Shown here: positions 34,009 to 45,736 of the stretch, one piece after another
How the letters are laid out: every line of letters begins with the position of its first letter
How positions within the stretch are numbered: the first letter of the stretch is position 1
Assembly: GCF_010015585.1 (NCBI RefSeq)
Contig: NW_022985088.1
Coordinates: forward strand, 250,678 to 314,677
Direction: 5' to 3'
Length of the DNA: 64,000 bases
Source of the DNA: Eremomyces bilateralis CBS 781.70
Lineage: Eukaryota > Ascomycota > Dothideomycetes > Eremomycetales > Eremomycetaceae
The notes under the pieces: model-generated
What the model saw: the letters and a program-made list of their open reading frames with translations, nothing else
Told to the model about the DNA's origin: nothing
Databases searched by the model: none
Program-made: the position numbers and the translations under genes

Positions 34009-36010
34009 TCATGCGAATTCGGGCCAAAGATAGTATGGCAAAAGCGTTGGTCCGGTCCATTTCTCGCCGTAGGAGTTCGTTCTCGAGCCGTCGAAGAAGT
34101 CGTTGTGAGCATCTTGAAGGATCGAAATCCAAGAGGACGGTTCAGGATGCTTCATCCACTTTGCTAAACGTTAGCGATGGTTCTCGTAACACGCTTCCGA
34201 TGACTCCAAAACATACCTGATTATGAACATGATACGTCCAAGCCCCCTTGAAAAAGTTCTCCAACGTTCGGTTATTTGGCGGAAATTTGTCTTGTTCAAC
34301 CCGGTAGTCGGCGATAGCACCGCTGGCTCTGAGTGCTGATTCTTCGGCCGGAGTTATGCTGAACCAATCGTGCATGGCAATCGGTGCACTGGCACTGCCA
34401 TTGTTCACATCAGTTGTCCGCTCAAGTGCTGGCGCCCCATTTCGCTGCTCCACGGTTTCTTCATGCTCTTCATTAACCTCGGTCGAATTGTCGAGATGGC
34501 TCCGATTATTCAATTCCGGAAAATGTGCGGTCGGGAATTCGATGCGCTCCAACTCAGACCCGTCATAGCTCTCCCACTCATCCTTGATGGCGTCGTCTTT
34601 TCCTTTGAAGACGGCGCCGTAATCTTTGACACAAGGAATCGTGCACCGTCCCTCGCGGTCCCAATTGAATTCGGTCCAAATCGGGTCGAACGCGGCGGTT
34701 TCCATCATCTTCAGTTCCTGATCCCGGCCATCTTTCCATGCCATCCTCCCAATCACTCTTGGGTGGAAGTTCAACCCCATGCGCACTCCGCCGTACAACA
34801 AATAACTGCTCAGGCTGGAATTCGCGGTGAGGGAGAGGATTGCGGTATTGAAATCGCCAGGATGGCTGTGGGCGGCCCAGCGCTCGGCAAAATCGTGTTG
34901 TTTTGGTAGGAGGAGAGGACGCATGTCGCGGAGGATGAGAACATCCATGTCGAGATATAGTCCGCCGTGATTATGTAGAATAACGAATCTTACCGCATCG
35001 GAGATGGCTTGCGGAAGGAACGTCATTTGCTTCGCGGTGAGGACCAACCATTGCTGGCCAGCGGCGTCCTCGATGATACCGTCGGCAACCACGATCTCGC
35101 CTTTGGCATTTGGTTTCCCCGGAGATTTGTAGTACTGAACACCGTCCTTGATCTGGTCAAGTTGGGGGAGAGGGATCCGGGTAGGGAAATTCCACGCATG
35201 CAGGGAGATGTCGCCGCGCTCGACAAAGGGGAGGAACTTTGAGAACAGAGGATCCTGCGTCAACATCTTCTCGACCCCGTTCGGATTCCGATCCGCGTCA
35301 ATCCATATCCACAACCGCGAGCAGGGGAGATTCTGGGTGTACAGATAGGATTTGATAAAAACTTCCACACGCCATGTGGCTGGACCTGTCCAGTAGACGT
35401 GGTAAGGTATGATAGGACCGGGACACTCGCCAAGGGTCTCGTTGGTCGATTTGGTTACCGACGATGGGTCCGGATACGCCTTGAGCGTGTTGTTGTGGCC
35501 ATCAGCATTGAGGTATTCGGCCTTTCGAGGATCCTGAGCACTTGCGCGCGTCGATGGTGCTGGGAGTGTGTAATACTGATCCTGCTCCTCGGCCAGGAAG
35601 TGCAAGCAGTCGAACACGTTCCTCATCTTCTCCAGTCCTGTATATGTCCCTCTGCACGCTTCGACGAGGAGATCCAAGTCTGCTTCGGTATCGAAATCGG
35701 GTCGTGGTCCCCAGAAGGCATCGTTCGGCTTGACCGCGGTCTTCGGGCGATTGAAAAGGTTCGCATGAGGATTAAAGGTGATGGGCGTTGGCTGTGAAGA
35801 TAGCTGAACCTTCACCTTCTCTTCTTCCAGCTTGAGGACTCCCGTCGGCCGCTGCCCTTCCACCAGAGCCGGAATCGCTAGCTTCGTCGTCACGGTCCTC
35901 GGTTGCTCTGCGACGTATATGATCCCGAGTAGTGTCGAGTACAACAGTCCAGCGAGGACCAGGTTCCTTAACAGTACACAGAATCCCCGTGTCCGTCCGC
36001 CCATCGCCAT
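34009..36010 (-). CDS. Type II membrane glycosyltransferase with DxD motif (Gly_transf_sug type)
   Basis: Two exons, 36010-34217 and 34158-34009, giving 647 aa. The start MAMGGRTRGFCVLLRNLV leads straight into a signal anchor (about 12-33), as in Golgi type II enzymes. The frame is open back to an ATG at 36154 (695 aa), but that extension has no membrane logic. The catalytic core has DAVRFVILHNHGGLYLDMDV, with the metal- and sugar-nucleotide-binding DMD at about 354-356. This is the pattern of fungal DxD sugar transferases related to Och1 and capsular-type enzymes. C-terminal exon 2 supplies WMKHPEPSSWISILQDAHND and WTGPTLLPYYLWPEFA. Several NxS/T sites are present. Donor sugar and acceptor are unknown. 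Confidence 0.85.
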
Positions 36011-36849
36011 GTTGGATAGTACGAAGACAATTCGGGTCGGAAGCCTGTCTCGCGCTGGCTTCGTCCTCAAATCGAGCGTGGCAGGGACAGCGAGAGCGAT
36101 ATAGGTCGTCGAGGGGGGTCGAAGAAGGTAAAGATATACGTTCTGGCCCCGCACCCGGATCGGATATTATTAGAGCATGTGGTTGAAGTGTGGACGGTCG
36201 GAAAGCAATCGGATGGTTAATGTATCCACGGATGAAAGGTCAGGATCAACAGTCGTTGGTTTAAGGTGCTCTCAACGCGCCGTTTATTGAAGCAATGTAA
36301 TGGTTCTGGGTACTCAATGAAGGGCCCAGGCGAGTGGAAAAGATACGAGGAAGTAAATACAAGTGGATGAATAGGAATTCAAAAGAGCGACAGTGAAAAT
36401 TGATCCAAGGCAGAGGTGGAGAGTCGAAGAGTGGTGGGATCGAGGAGGTGGAAAGGGTGAATCCCGTGAATGAGGCTTAGCGGAAGAATAGAGGAGGAAT
36501 TGAAGGATTTCAGGAGGAAGCAAACAAGGTTCGCCAAACAAGGATCGTTGGCGTTGCAAACTGCATATGGTCCAGGCGTCCAGCCGTCGAGGGGCGCCGG
36601 ACGCAACAAAGTCGGGTCTGCGAGTTATCCTGTAATAGGCAGTTATCCACTAATAACGGCTAACACCTGGTGCTTCTTCCAAATGAGGTTAAGTTGGCGA
36701 GTTCAAACTTGAATCAACACCTGAATGGTTGCTTGGCTGGCGGGGATTCCGGATGGGTTTCGTTCATGATGATTCGGCCCCAATTGGCAGTCAATCAATA
36801 TATTAATAGCCAAGGCATGATACGGTTATGAAGAAGGGAATTGGAAACC

Positions 36850-36893
36850 TCAGAGAGAGAGAAACTCAAGAGAGAGAGCTAGAGGAGAGAGAT
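36850..36893. repeat. GA-rich microsatellite
   Basis: Runs of GAGAGAGAGA alternate with AACTCAA and GCTAGAG in the upstream region of the glycosyltransferase gene. This is simple sequence with no specific function implied. Confidence 0.75.
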
Positions 36894-37070
36894 AGCCAAA
36901 GGTGGGATTTGATCATCTGAATAGTGGGATGGGGGTGGTGTCGAATGTCGATCCTGGTCTGATCCCAATCCTGAAATCCTGAACTCTGAATGCCTGATGG
37001 AAGGATCAGTTCTGAATTCTGGTTACTCGACGGACGTATTATGCTTAGATCCGAAATGCTTCATGTCAGT

Positions 37071-37115
37071 TCCTTAATTCTCGGTTCCTTAATTCTCGGT
37101 TCCATAATTCTCGGT
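37071..37115. repeat. Three tandem copies of a 15-bp unit
   Basis: TCCTTAATTCTCGGT occurs at 37071-37085 and 37086-37100, and with one change (TCCATAATTCTCGGT) at 37101-37115. The near-identity implies recent slippage. Confidence 0.9.
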
Positions 37116-38957
37116 TACTTGATCATTGGGCCTGCTCGCCTGGGTCTCCTCCATTCAGGGACTAGGTGATACCGATTACGATGCGTCCCTGAGGGCCTGA
37201 ACTCTCCCTGGTCGCAGTCAACTAGTCTCTACCAAGACGGTCTTGCGAGCAAATCTTCCTCTGCCATCCACTCCTAGCTTCTTAACGATTTATTTCGGAT
37301 TTCCAACTTGAGGAGCACAATGACTTCAATGAGGTAAGACCACCGGTGATTCAAGTAGCAAGGTGGAGATGAGGGTGTTACTACAGTGTACTACCAACTC
37401 AGTCTGGTCAACAATCGTCAGTACGGGGCTGGAGAGGACTAGAAACATCAAACCGGAATGGTGAAGACGGAAGCAGTGGTGGTGATCTGGTGGCTGGCGG
37501 ACGCGACGGGGGGAAGTACATGGGATCATCGTATCAGATCCGATGTATCATCGTATGTATTTTTGTCTTGATGTGAGTGATGTGACGTGACGAGTCTCAT
37601 GAATTATGATATCATGGGGATGGAATATTCAGATTGATCAAGACCATTGACCAAGTGACCAGCATAGCTTCTGATCTTCGGCTCTCCTCATCTTGAAATA
37701 GGTCTCCCCAAGCGGCTCAAGGCCCAAATGATTCAAATCCTCATTCTCTTCATCCAATTTGACGAACCCACTTCTACCCGAGTCCCTAAACACACCGGCG
37801 ATTTTTAATGAGTTCGGGTCAACTGGCGTCCCCTCCGGCCCCCAACGCCCCCCGCGAAGTCGTGTAATCTATTCCTGAAAGATGAACGATTGAATATCAA
37901 CCGCTTGGGATTTTTTCTCCCCTTTCCCCATCTATTTGATGTCAAACTCCAACTGGATTCCGGAAGTTTGGACTCTTCGATGAGTTCCGAGGGAACACAC
38001 CACCATTGTCTTCATGCCATGCTGCAATCCCACCATCACGAATCCTCCAACGTGGGTTTGCCATCGATCACGCTCCTCGTCGGTGGTCGTCATCCGGAAC
38101 TGCATCGTCATTCTTTTTGGATTTCTGGCTGTGCCACGTCCGGCTTCGCGTCGCTGGCTTCTGCCGCTTCGCCCACATCCCGTTCATTGGGTTCCCTCGG
38201 TTGACCAGGGACGTCCCTGTCACAGACCGGATCTCCAGGACTTTGCACACCCCCAGCGGTTGGAACAACGTCATTCTCCTCCCAACCCCGACTTCTCCCA
38301 CATCCCCCTCTTCTCACGCCTCTCTAGCCCACGACTAAGATGGAGCCCCGTAGATCCTTTGTCGCAGAGAACCAAGAAGAGCAGATATGACGCCCATCTC
38401 TGTCGCTGGTCCGTCCGAGGATATGCAAGCTTGACAACCGCCACCGATATTACCGGCCGAGGGACTGGTTGCGAAGTCGAGGAGGTAGATGTCCCTGGAG
38501 CATCCAGTGGTTCAATTCCTATTCAGTATGTGCAGCTCTCTTGATCCTTCCCTGTTCTTCTTGCATATTATACGACATCCAGTCCTCGTTCAAGTAGAGA
38601 CAAGACATGGATGAGCAAGCCAGTTGTCGAGAACATAATAGTGCGATGACTGTCTCGTATTGCACCATATTGGCTTGGCTTGAGCAAGGAGATGTCCAAG
38701 CCACTTTGAGTTCTGTAGACAATATCTCCTCGAGCTTCTCTATGGTCGGGCTCGTTGAGCTGGACGTTTTGCATATCACGCGCTCAATTGACCTCTCAAT
38801 CATTTCGTTCACCTCAAGCGTGGTAAATCCTTTTGATACTGCCTTGTGTTTCCTGTTTCAAGTCGAACCTTTTATACTATACTCAACGGAAGATTATATA
38901 GACGGTTTCTTGAGTTTAGCTGGGCTGATGGTGCGTCTCCAGAATTTACCATCCTAG

Positions 38958-40200
38958 GTCGTTATCAGGCCTGGGCGCACCATATCGAAGAGCCATCCTT
39001 TACTTCCCTGCATTGCCTTACGATGTTTTATCGGTCCCTGGACTCACCAACGATATCGACGCTCGAGATGCTGCTCTTCTTTGCGAGCAAACTGGGATTC
39101 CAGTCATCCAGATCAAATACCGCCTGAATTCGGTAGATCGCTATCCGAGGCCAATTCATGATGTGTTTGCAGCGTTTGATTGGGTCTCCCAAAATCTAGA
39201 ACAATTAAGTAAGAGAAGTCATCTTAGGTCGGATGAAGATAGTGATGAGTTCTCGAATGGAGACAGGAAATGGAGAAACTCATCCCTCCGACTTGCGACT
39301 TACGGAAGACTCGTTGGAGCGCAGCTGGCTACGACCCTTGGCTTAATCGAGTGTCGAATGACAAGCGGTACGCCTAGCATTGTCGCAACCGCCGTGGATG
39401 ACGCTGTTGTCGATTGGACCTTTCCGCAATCCGACATTTCCTACTTTGCCAATGACTCGAGCATACCAGCCGGGGCAAATTCAGGGTTCGATATCACTGA
39501 CGATGACCTAAACCGCCAGTGGGATGAGTTGCTCTCACTTGAGTCTGGTTCTTTAGTCGACGAGGTGGGCGGTGCCGTCATACAGGAGCCCCAGGTAACG
39601 AGAAAAAGAAGAAAGAAGCGGAAACTTCCATCCTGGGAGAATTTCCCCAATGGCGGACCGTTATCAACCAGCACCCTCCTTGACCTCCGCGATCAGCTCT
39701 TCCGCCGTCCCTCACAAACCCTTGATCCTTTCGCGTCACCCCTTTTCTTTTTCCGCAGTAGTGGCATCGCCATTCCCGAACCAGGGACGGTCATTACGTC
39801 CACATCATCAGACCCAACCGTTCCGTTTGGTGATCCTTCAACTGCCCTTCCATACCACAATCGCAAATCCCACATGGTCTACCCTCCTACCGGATCCGGT
39901 CTGCGGCTCCCCGACTTCTCTATAACCGCCTCCGGCACCTCGCCGCTACGTGACCAAGCCGAGGAACTTGCCAAGCTTCTCCGCCGAAGCGTGACGAGGT
40001 CAGAGGTGAAGAGAATGAAGACCGGGAGAGGCCTTGTGGATGATGTTCTGGATGACGGGACGATTCTCAATCATGCGGTCATGAAGGCTGAGAAAAGAGT
40101 TTTACTAGATGTGAGGGAACGTCCGCAGGGTTTGGGCAGAGACGAGACACTCTTGGTCGAGAAAGCTGCGTGGTTGAAGAATGTGCTGACGGCTGCATAA
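38958..40200 (+). CDS. Alpha/beta-hydrolase-fold protein, 5' end unresolved
   Basis: The coding part from the acceptor at 38957 to the stop at 40200 gives 414 codons including the stop. The fold is suggested by APYRRAILYFPALPYDVLSV (strand and oxyanion region), then IPVIQIKYRLNSVDRYPRP and IHDVFAAFDWVSQNL, as in hormone-sensitive-lipase-like fungal hydrolases. Where the GxSxG nucleophile elbow should lie, the sequence is LATYGRLVGAQLATTLGLIE. Leu sits at the nucleophile position, and no HGG motif is seen. A basic insert (RKRRKKRK, about 210-220) and a C-terminal segment rich in charged helices follow. At least one upstream exon is missing from this model; a candidate ends at 38525. It could be a non-catalytic member of the family or an enzyme using another residue. 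Confidence 0.62.
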
Positions 40201-40374
40201 ACACGCCCCGCATTGCACGGAGTCAAATGGTTGTCGTGGACAGTGAAATCAGTCAAATACTTTGTAGAGTAGTAAATTCCCCGTTCGTACGCCATTGCTC
40301 ATGCAAAATTCGATCAGAAATCACCGATCCACGCTATCACGATATCAAGTCATCCCTTCATCACGACCACCTGT

Positions 40375-43262
40375 TCAATAATTCTCCGGCAACCCCATCG
40401 CCCCAAAGTCCGGATATGGCTCCTCGCACTTGAAGTCACGGTCATATGCCTTGGTCGGCAATATTCCCGCCTGCATCCCCAACTTCCAGCTCCACTGTAC
40501 CGCACGCTCCGTTTGCCAGGTCCAGTAGAACCATCCCCACCCTTTCTCGAAGCTCTCCATCTGCGCCTCCGCAAACATGCGCAACCACTGTTTATACACG
40601 TCTGTGTATTCGCTTGGGTCCGCGTTGGAATCTTTGCATTGACACACCGGGTCGTTCTCGGTAGGACATGTCGGCCTCATCACACTCGTGCTCGCGTTCC
40701 CCGAGTTCAGCGTTCCTTCCCAGCGACTGCCGACACCGACATTGTTGAGAAACGTCGCGCAGTCCGTGTCCGCTTGTGACCACTCGCCGCACATAGTTGG
40801 GCCGAAGCCGGTCTGCTTGTTTTGCGACCGTACCGTCTGCGCGGTCCAGCCTTTGCAAGCGAAGTTCAACTTGTCGGTGTGTTCGAGCTTCAGCTGATCG
40901 ACGTTGAAAATGACATATTGGTGGACATCCAGCACGAGTTTATCGTCCTCTTGGAGCTTTCCTTGCCACTTATCGAGGCCCATGAATCCGTCGCCGAAGA
41001 CGAGTACGCCCGGGTAGTTGTTCTTCCGAATCAGAGAGATGGCTTTCGACGTCCAGTCGAGGACTTTGTTCGTGTCGAGGTCCACCATGCGCGGTTCGTT
41101 CACGAGACCATAGACCGTCACTAGGTTCTTGTACCGCGGTTGGGTGAAGAAGGTGCTGAGCTGATCGTGAATATCGAGCGTCCGCTGCGCATTGAGATCA
41201 CCATCCGTGCCGTTCAGCCATCCCGCGGGCCCCTGCCGCCCACTGTGATTCCATCCATTCTGACTCCCCGGCGCACCATGCAGGTCGAGTTTCACGCGTA
41301 GTCCGTTCTGTCGGCAGTACTCGATCCCACGGAGCATATATCGCCATGCGATTTTGGAGACGTACGGGTCGCCATCGTAGGTTGTGACGGCCCAGTACCC
41401 GAATGGGATACGGACGTGGTCAAACCCAGCGTTTCGAATCTCAACAAACGTGTCGCGGGTGATAAATGAAGAATAATGCTGCTCCAGTGTTTGCGCTGAC
41501 TTCGCTGGCCCGAGTTTGGAGGTGAACGTCCATTCGTCAATGACCCCGTCTCTTGCGCTGTACCGCGAGAAGAATGACGGGGTGATGAACGGCTCGAGGT
41601 TCAACCAGCCACCCACATTCATGCCGCGGATAGGTACTTTCCCGTACTGAAATTCGTCTTCCAGGTTTGGGACGTTGGGATTCGCTTGTATATCGTCGTC
41701 CCACGTGGAGTTGATGCCCATGATAGAGAGTCCACCGACCGTCTCGGCGGTGTAGGTAAGATTGAAGTCGACGGTATCATACCAAGTGAAGGGGTCGAGA
41801 AGGGTGCCTTGCGCTTCGGGCGGGATGCTATCTTTTGTGACGCCCTGTAGGTTGTAGTTTGAGGGTCTCGTGGATTTATCGGTGGCCTGGCTCGGTGGTG
41901 ACTCCTTGTTCTTCTTGTTGACGAAAACACCGACTGGGATGGCGATGAGAAGGATGGCGACGACAATGATACAGCAGATAACTAGGAGGAGTCAGTATGA
42001 CGGGTAGACTGAGATATCCAAAGCCACTCACCAATCCGTTTCCGACGGCGTCTCTTGAACGCAGTTTCGTCGGTAAACTCGCTCACGGATCCGCCGCCTT
42101 TCCCAAGCATGTGCTCATAGAGAGTCGGACGGCCCTTTTCAAGAACCGTTCCGCTGATGATTCGCCTACCCGGGGCGTCTCGCTTCTCGTTCATGGTGGC
42201 ACGGATCCTCCCCTGGGACGTTTCCTGCTTCTTCTTGTTCAGCCCCGGTAGCCACTTGAAGCCCGTTCTCCATTCCTTGAACATGGACTTCCGCTCATCT
42301 TCATCGGAGGTATATTCAGTGACCTTTTCTTTAACATGTGCTTTCCGCTTGGTTCGATGAGGGGGCAAGTGATCTCCAGGTTTGTGTTTCATGCCAGTTT
42401 TCCACTCCTTCTTCATGATTTCTCGTTCGTCGATGTCCGAGTTGTCTTTATAGCCGTCATCACGGGAATCTAGCCGTCGCTCTTCCCTTCCCGTATCGAC
42501 CTCTCCATCCGTGTGCGTATCCCTTTTTCCCCGCTCGGCTCTCCTCCTCTCCCGTTCTTCACGTATTCTCGCCCGTTCCGCTCTCCGCGTCTCCTTTTCT
42601 TCCCGCGCACGCTTTCTCTCCTCCCGTTCTCGTTCCCGCTCTTCCCCTTGTCTTTCCCGCTCTTCCCTCTCTTCTCGCCCCTGTTCTCTCGCTCTTCGAT
42701 CTTCATCCCGCTCCCTCCGCCGTCCGTCACTTTCGCGACGCATTCTCTCCCGCTCCATCCGCCTCTCCCTGGCCTGAACCTGCGCCAGGTACTCTTCGTC
42801 ATATTCCTTCCAGCCTCTTTGCTGATTCATCGTATCCAGCGCGGCTAGGCCAGAGGAAGACAAGTGACGCCCCGAGCCGCTCACTGTCCCACGGGTTGGC
42901 GTCCCATCTCCACTTGGGCCGCTCTCGTCCACTGTTCGCCGTCTGCGCCGCCTCTCACGGTCACGGTCTCGATCTACATCTTGACCTCTGTCCCTGTCCC
43001 TGTCCCTTGTGCGATGCCTTTCCCTCTCCCTTTCGCGACCGCTACCATATCGTTCATCTCCACTTTCGTTCCTGCTCCGGTGCCTCCGGTACCTGTCCTC
43101 CCGATCACGATTCTGTTCCGGCGAGTCGTTTTGTGGAAGTAATGCACCCGTGCTATCGGTCGCTTGGTGCCCGCGTCGTCGACGATGTTCGTTGCGGTTG
43201 GGACGCGCGCTCTGACGCCGGCGCGAAGAGTCCCGGGGGTGGTGTTCGCGGTCGTGGGGCAT
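40375..43262 (-). CDS. exgD: Membrane glucan 1,3-beta-glucosidase (GH5), ExgD type
   Basis: Two exons, 43262-42032 and 41981-40375, giving 945 aa. The first ~410 residues are cytoplasmic and extremely rich in Arg, Glu and Asp. The membrane anchor is at about 411-432 (VICCIIVVVAILLIAIPVGV). The extracellular GH5 exo-beta-1,3-glucanase domain follows: VPIRGMNVGGWLNLEPF, GFDHVRIPFGYWAV and LKLDLHGAPGSQNGWNHSG-like segments, the acid/base Glu in YGLVNEPRM (about 706) and the nucleophile Glu in TMCGEWSQADTDC (about 810). Family enzymes trim or remodel cell-wall beta-1,3-glucan. ATG 43262 (MPHDREHH) is preferred because characterised ExgD begins similarly; an in-frame ATG at 43295 adds 11 residues. 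It is longer than the ~831-aa A. nidulans protein because of the charged tail. Confidence 0.93.
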
Positions 43263-44110
43263 TCCAGGCGGGAGTTTGGACGGCGGGCACAGCACACAGA
43301 ATGCGGCTCTTCAAAACAGCATGCATGGACTGGAATGTGAGAATGCTAAATGAATTGGTTGGATATATTTGTGCGACATGGAAGATATGAGTTCTATTGC
43401 AGATTGAAGATAGGGGTGTTTGCGTCTTTGGGGTGTCTCGGGCTGTGCGTTGCCCCCCCAACGGGCTGTGGACCACGTTGGCATCAATTTACCTTAGGTT
43501 GGACAACTTTCTTAATTCTTACGAAATATGTAGTTACAACTAAAACCCAATAAAGAACCAAACTCTATTCCAAAGGTCCTCACTATCGATGCGCAATAAT
43601 TGATCGTAGCCACCCATTTGTTCATGATGGAAGACTTTCAGGAGACGAGCCATGAAATTGCTTTTAGGGTCATGACTGAATTCACACTTCACGCCATCAC
43701 GATTACACTCTGCATTGGATTCTAAAGTGGTGCCTCAATGAAACGCGGTGGAGGTTCATTTGCAAGGACCGAGGGTCCTTCGATTAGCCGAATCGCTAAT
43801 TCTACGGTATATCCTCCGAGTCTATAGGTACAAGAACTAATCTATGGCCAAGATCACCGGGTTATACCCAACAGCAGTCGCTCCGCGTGCGAAAGATTTG
43901 AGTCATGGAATGTCAGTGAAGTGAACTGACCGTTTCCAGACCCCGTTAACCAAGGTACCGTCCAATCCGCATTGGATCCTCCGCATGAGGAACTGTTCGA
44001 CCGTGATTACGAATACGGAGTCAGGTGGATATCATGGGATCCGTAGACGGCCGTGGAATCATACATCGAGTGGCCTTCTCTCTGCCCACTACATCGAGAA
44101 ATGATGATAT
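43263..44110. other. Intergenic, exgD upstream and nma1 downstream
   Basis: 848 bp with the exgD promoter and leader and the 3' flank of the NMN adenylyltransferase gene. No further gene was recognised. Confidence 0.55.
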
Positions 44111-45736
44111 TCAAGAAGCGGCAACTTCTCCATTCAGGGCCGCCTGTCTGCTTTGCGCATCCGTATATAGATTTTTCTTCTCGATGTATTCGATCACCTG
44201 CATAAGTGAGTAACCGAATGATGATGTAACGAATGGTGGCTTACCATTTGTGGGACCAGATACCGGATGCCTATCCAACTGTTAGTGGACACTGATATGA
44301 CTAACAGGAGATAACTTACTCATATCCTTTTTCAAAAATGCCCGTATCTTCGTTGAAGATACATCATTTTGAATGAGCTGATGGATGACATGGATATTGC
44401 TTTTCCATTTCTGGATTGTCATCAGCAATTGAAACCCGCATGATATACAATTCATTTCCGCACCTCCAGACTCGCTAAAGCGTCATCGATATTGGTTCCG
44501 GCTCGTTCGACTACAAGGAATGTTAGAACTTCCTCGGGAAGTAGTGGTAACGGGAAGTACCTATGAACGCGCCGTCTGTGAAATGATGAGTGTCGGAAAA
44601 TAACCAGTGGGTTCGGAAGGAACTTACAGTCGCCGAGTATATGTTGCAGATCTTCTTGCGACTGGTCTTGTTAGCACCGAAAACCGTGGCATTGGCCTGG
44701 AAATCCTTACCCAAACACCTGGTGTTGACATAGTCGAGATGAGGTCGGCGCCCGCAAGTAGGACAATCTTCGCTGTACGCCTCGAGCCGTCCGGCATTTC
44801 TACCCCTCCCATTCTTGTGTTGATCTCATAGTTGAAGTGCTGTTTGGGTTAGGAAAGGGTCCGAGAGGGGCGTTACGGCGGACACTCACATCCAGCACTC
44901 TTGCGGTACTACATATGGTTAGCGAAGAAGATCCATGAGTTTGCGAGCAGAAAAACGTACGGTTGGTATTCTGTATGTCGAGCCTCCCAGTCGTCAACCA
45001 TGACCCAAGACGATCGTGAGTCTGCATCGGCTTCGAGGGCCAACTAAGAAGCGTGAGAGATGGCGACTCGGAAAGGAAACGAACCATCCTACCTGGCACA
45101 TATGTATCTAGGAGTCGGAGTTAGCAAGCGTCATGAGATGCCCAACATATCTCTTGACTTACCCGATCCTTCGCAGTGGCGAGTCCAGCTATGCGCGAGT
45201 CAGAATCGAGAGCCGTGCATCATGCATATAGACCTGCAGTCTCACCTTTGCTGTATGCATCACCCACAGGCGACCTGCCACATGGTCAATCTAACACGAT
45301 CCGATATGCGTCACCCAAGCCGAACTTACAAATAGCCGGCAACGACCTCGAATTCTGTCCTTGGATATTTCGTCCACTAGGCCATTGGTTAGCCTCGTGC
45401 GCCCGCTGCCTGCCTTCCAACGCTTACGTCTTTCGCTAATTCGAATAGGCGGAGGTGAAGAAAGGTGATGGGAGAGAAACTGGGAACTTTGCGTCAGTAC
45501 CGATCGGCTTGTCGGGGAACGTGTGCGAAGAGAGCCACGAACCTTCCGCAGGCAACCAAAACCAAAGGGACCTTGTCTTGCGAGCGATGCCTCGAATCGC
45601 GCTTGGCCGCGTGCTTCATGGATATGAACTTGTTCTTGGGAAAGGAATAGCCGTCCAGTTCGTCGCCATCCATCGCGAGCACCGGGGGAGGGGCCTGGGC
45701 AGCAACCTCGTCCCCGGCGCGCGGGGAATGCGTCAT
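44111..45736 (-). CDS. nma1: Nicotinamide/nicotinate-mononucleotide adenylyltransferase
   Basis: It joins NMN or NaMN with ATP to make NAD or its acid form, the last shared step of de novo and salvage NAD synthesis. Fifteen exons: 45736-45543, 45479-45428, 45376-45330, 45274-45246, 45188-45163, 45107-45093, 45043-44961, 44908-44890, 44839-44711, 44661-44628, 44575-44561, 44510-44464, 44410-44320, 44270-44245 and 44197-44111. All phases close and give 297 aa. Nucleotidyltransferase motifs span the splices: LVACGSFSPITFLHLRLFEL (the GSFxPxTxxHxR/HxGH-like site at 64-75), AGDALA-like SPVGDAYSKAGL, LLAGADLISTMSTPGVW (about 182-198), and NDVSSTKIRAFLKKDMSIRY (the ISSTxxR-like motif). Two exons are only 15 nt. 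The first intron has a weaker donor (GTTCGT). Confidence 0.93.

Larger units (their letters stand above)
36011..38957. other. Intergenic, 2.9 kb, with possible 5' exon of the next gene
   Basis: It includes the glycosyltransferase promoter, a GA-rich microsatellite (about 36850-36893) and a 15-bp triple repeat (37071-37115). Near 38433-38525 the plus strand reads TATDITGRGTGCEVEEVDVP and ends GSIPIQ before a GTATGT donor. Phase fits the exon starting at 38958, so it may be the preceding exon of the hydrolase-fold gene. No start codon could be fixed. The rest shows nothing recognisable. Confidence 0.45.

Noticed and set aside
37695-37750. Possible tRNA with CCCCAAGCGGCTCAAGG and GATTCAAATCC words
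   Set aside because: The spacing between the A- and B-like words is too short, and neither anticodon nor acceptor stem can be drawn.
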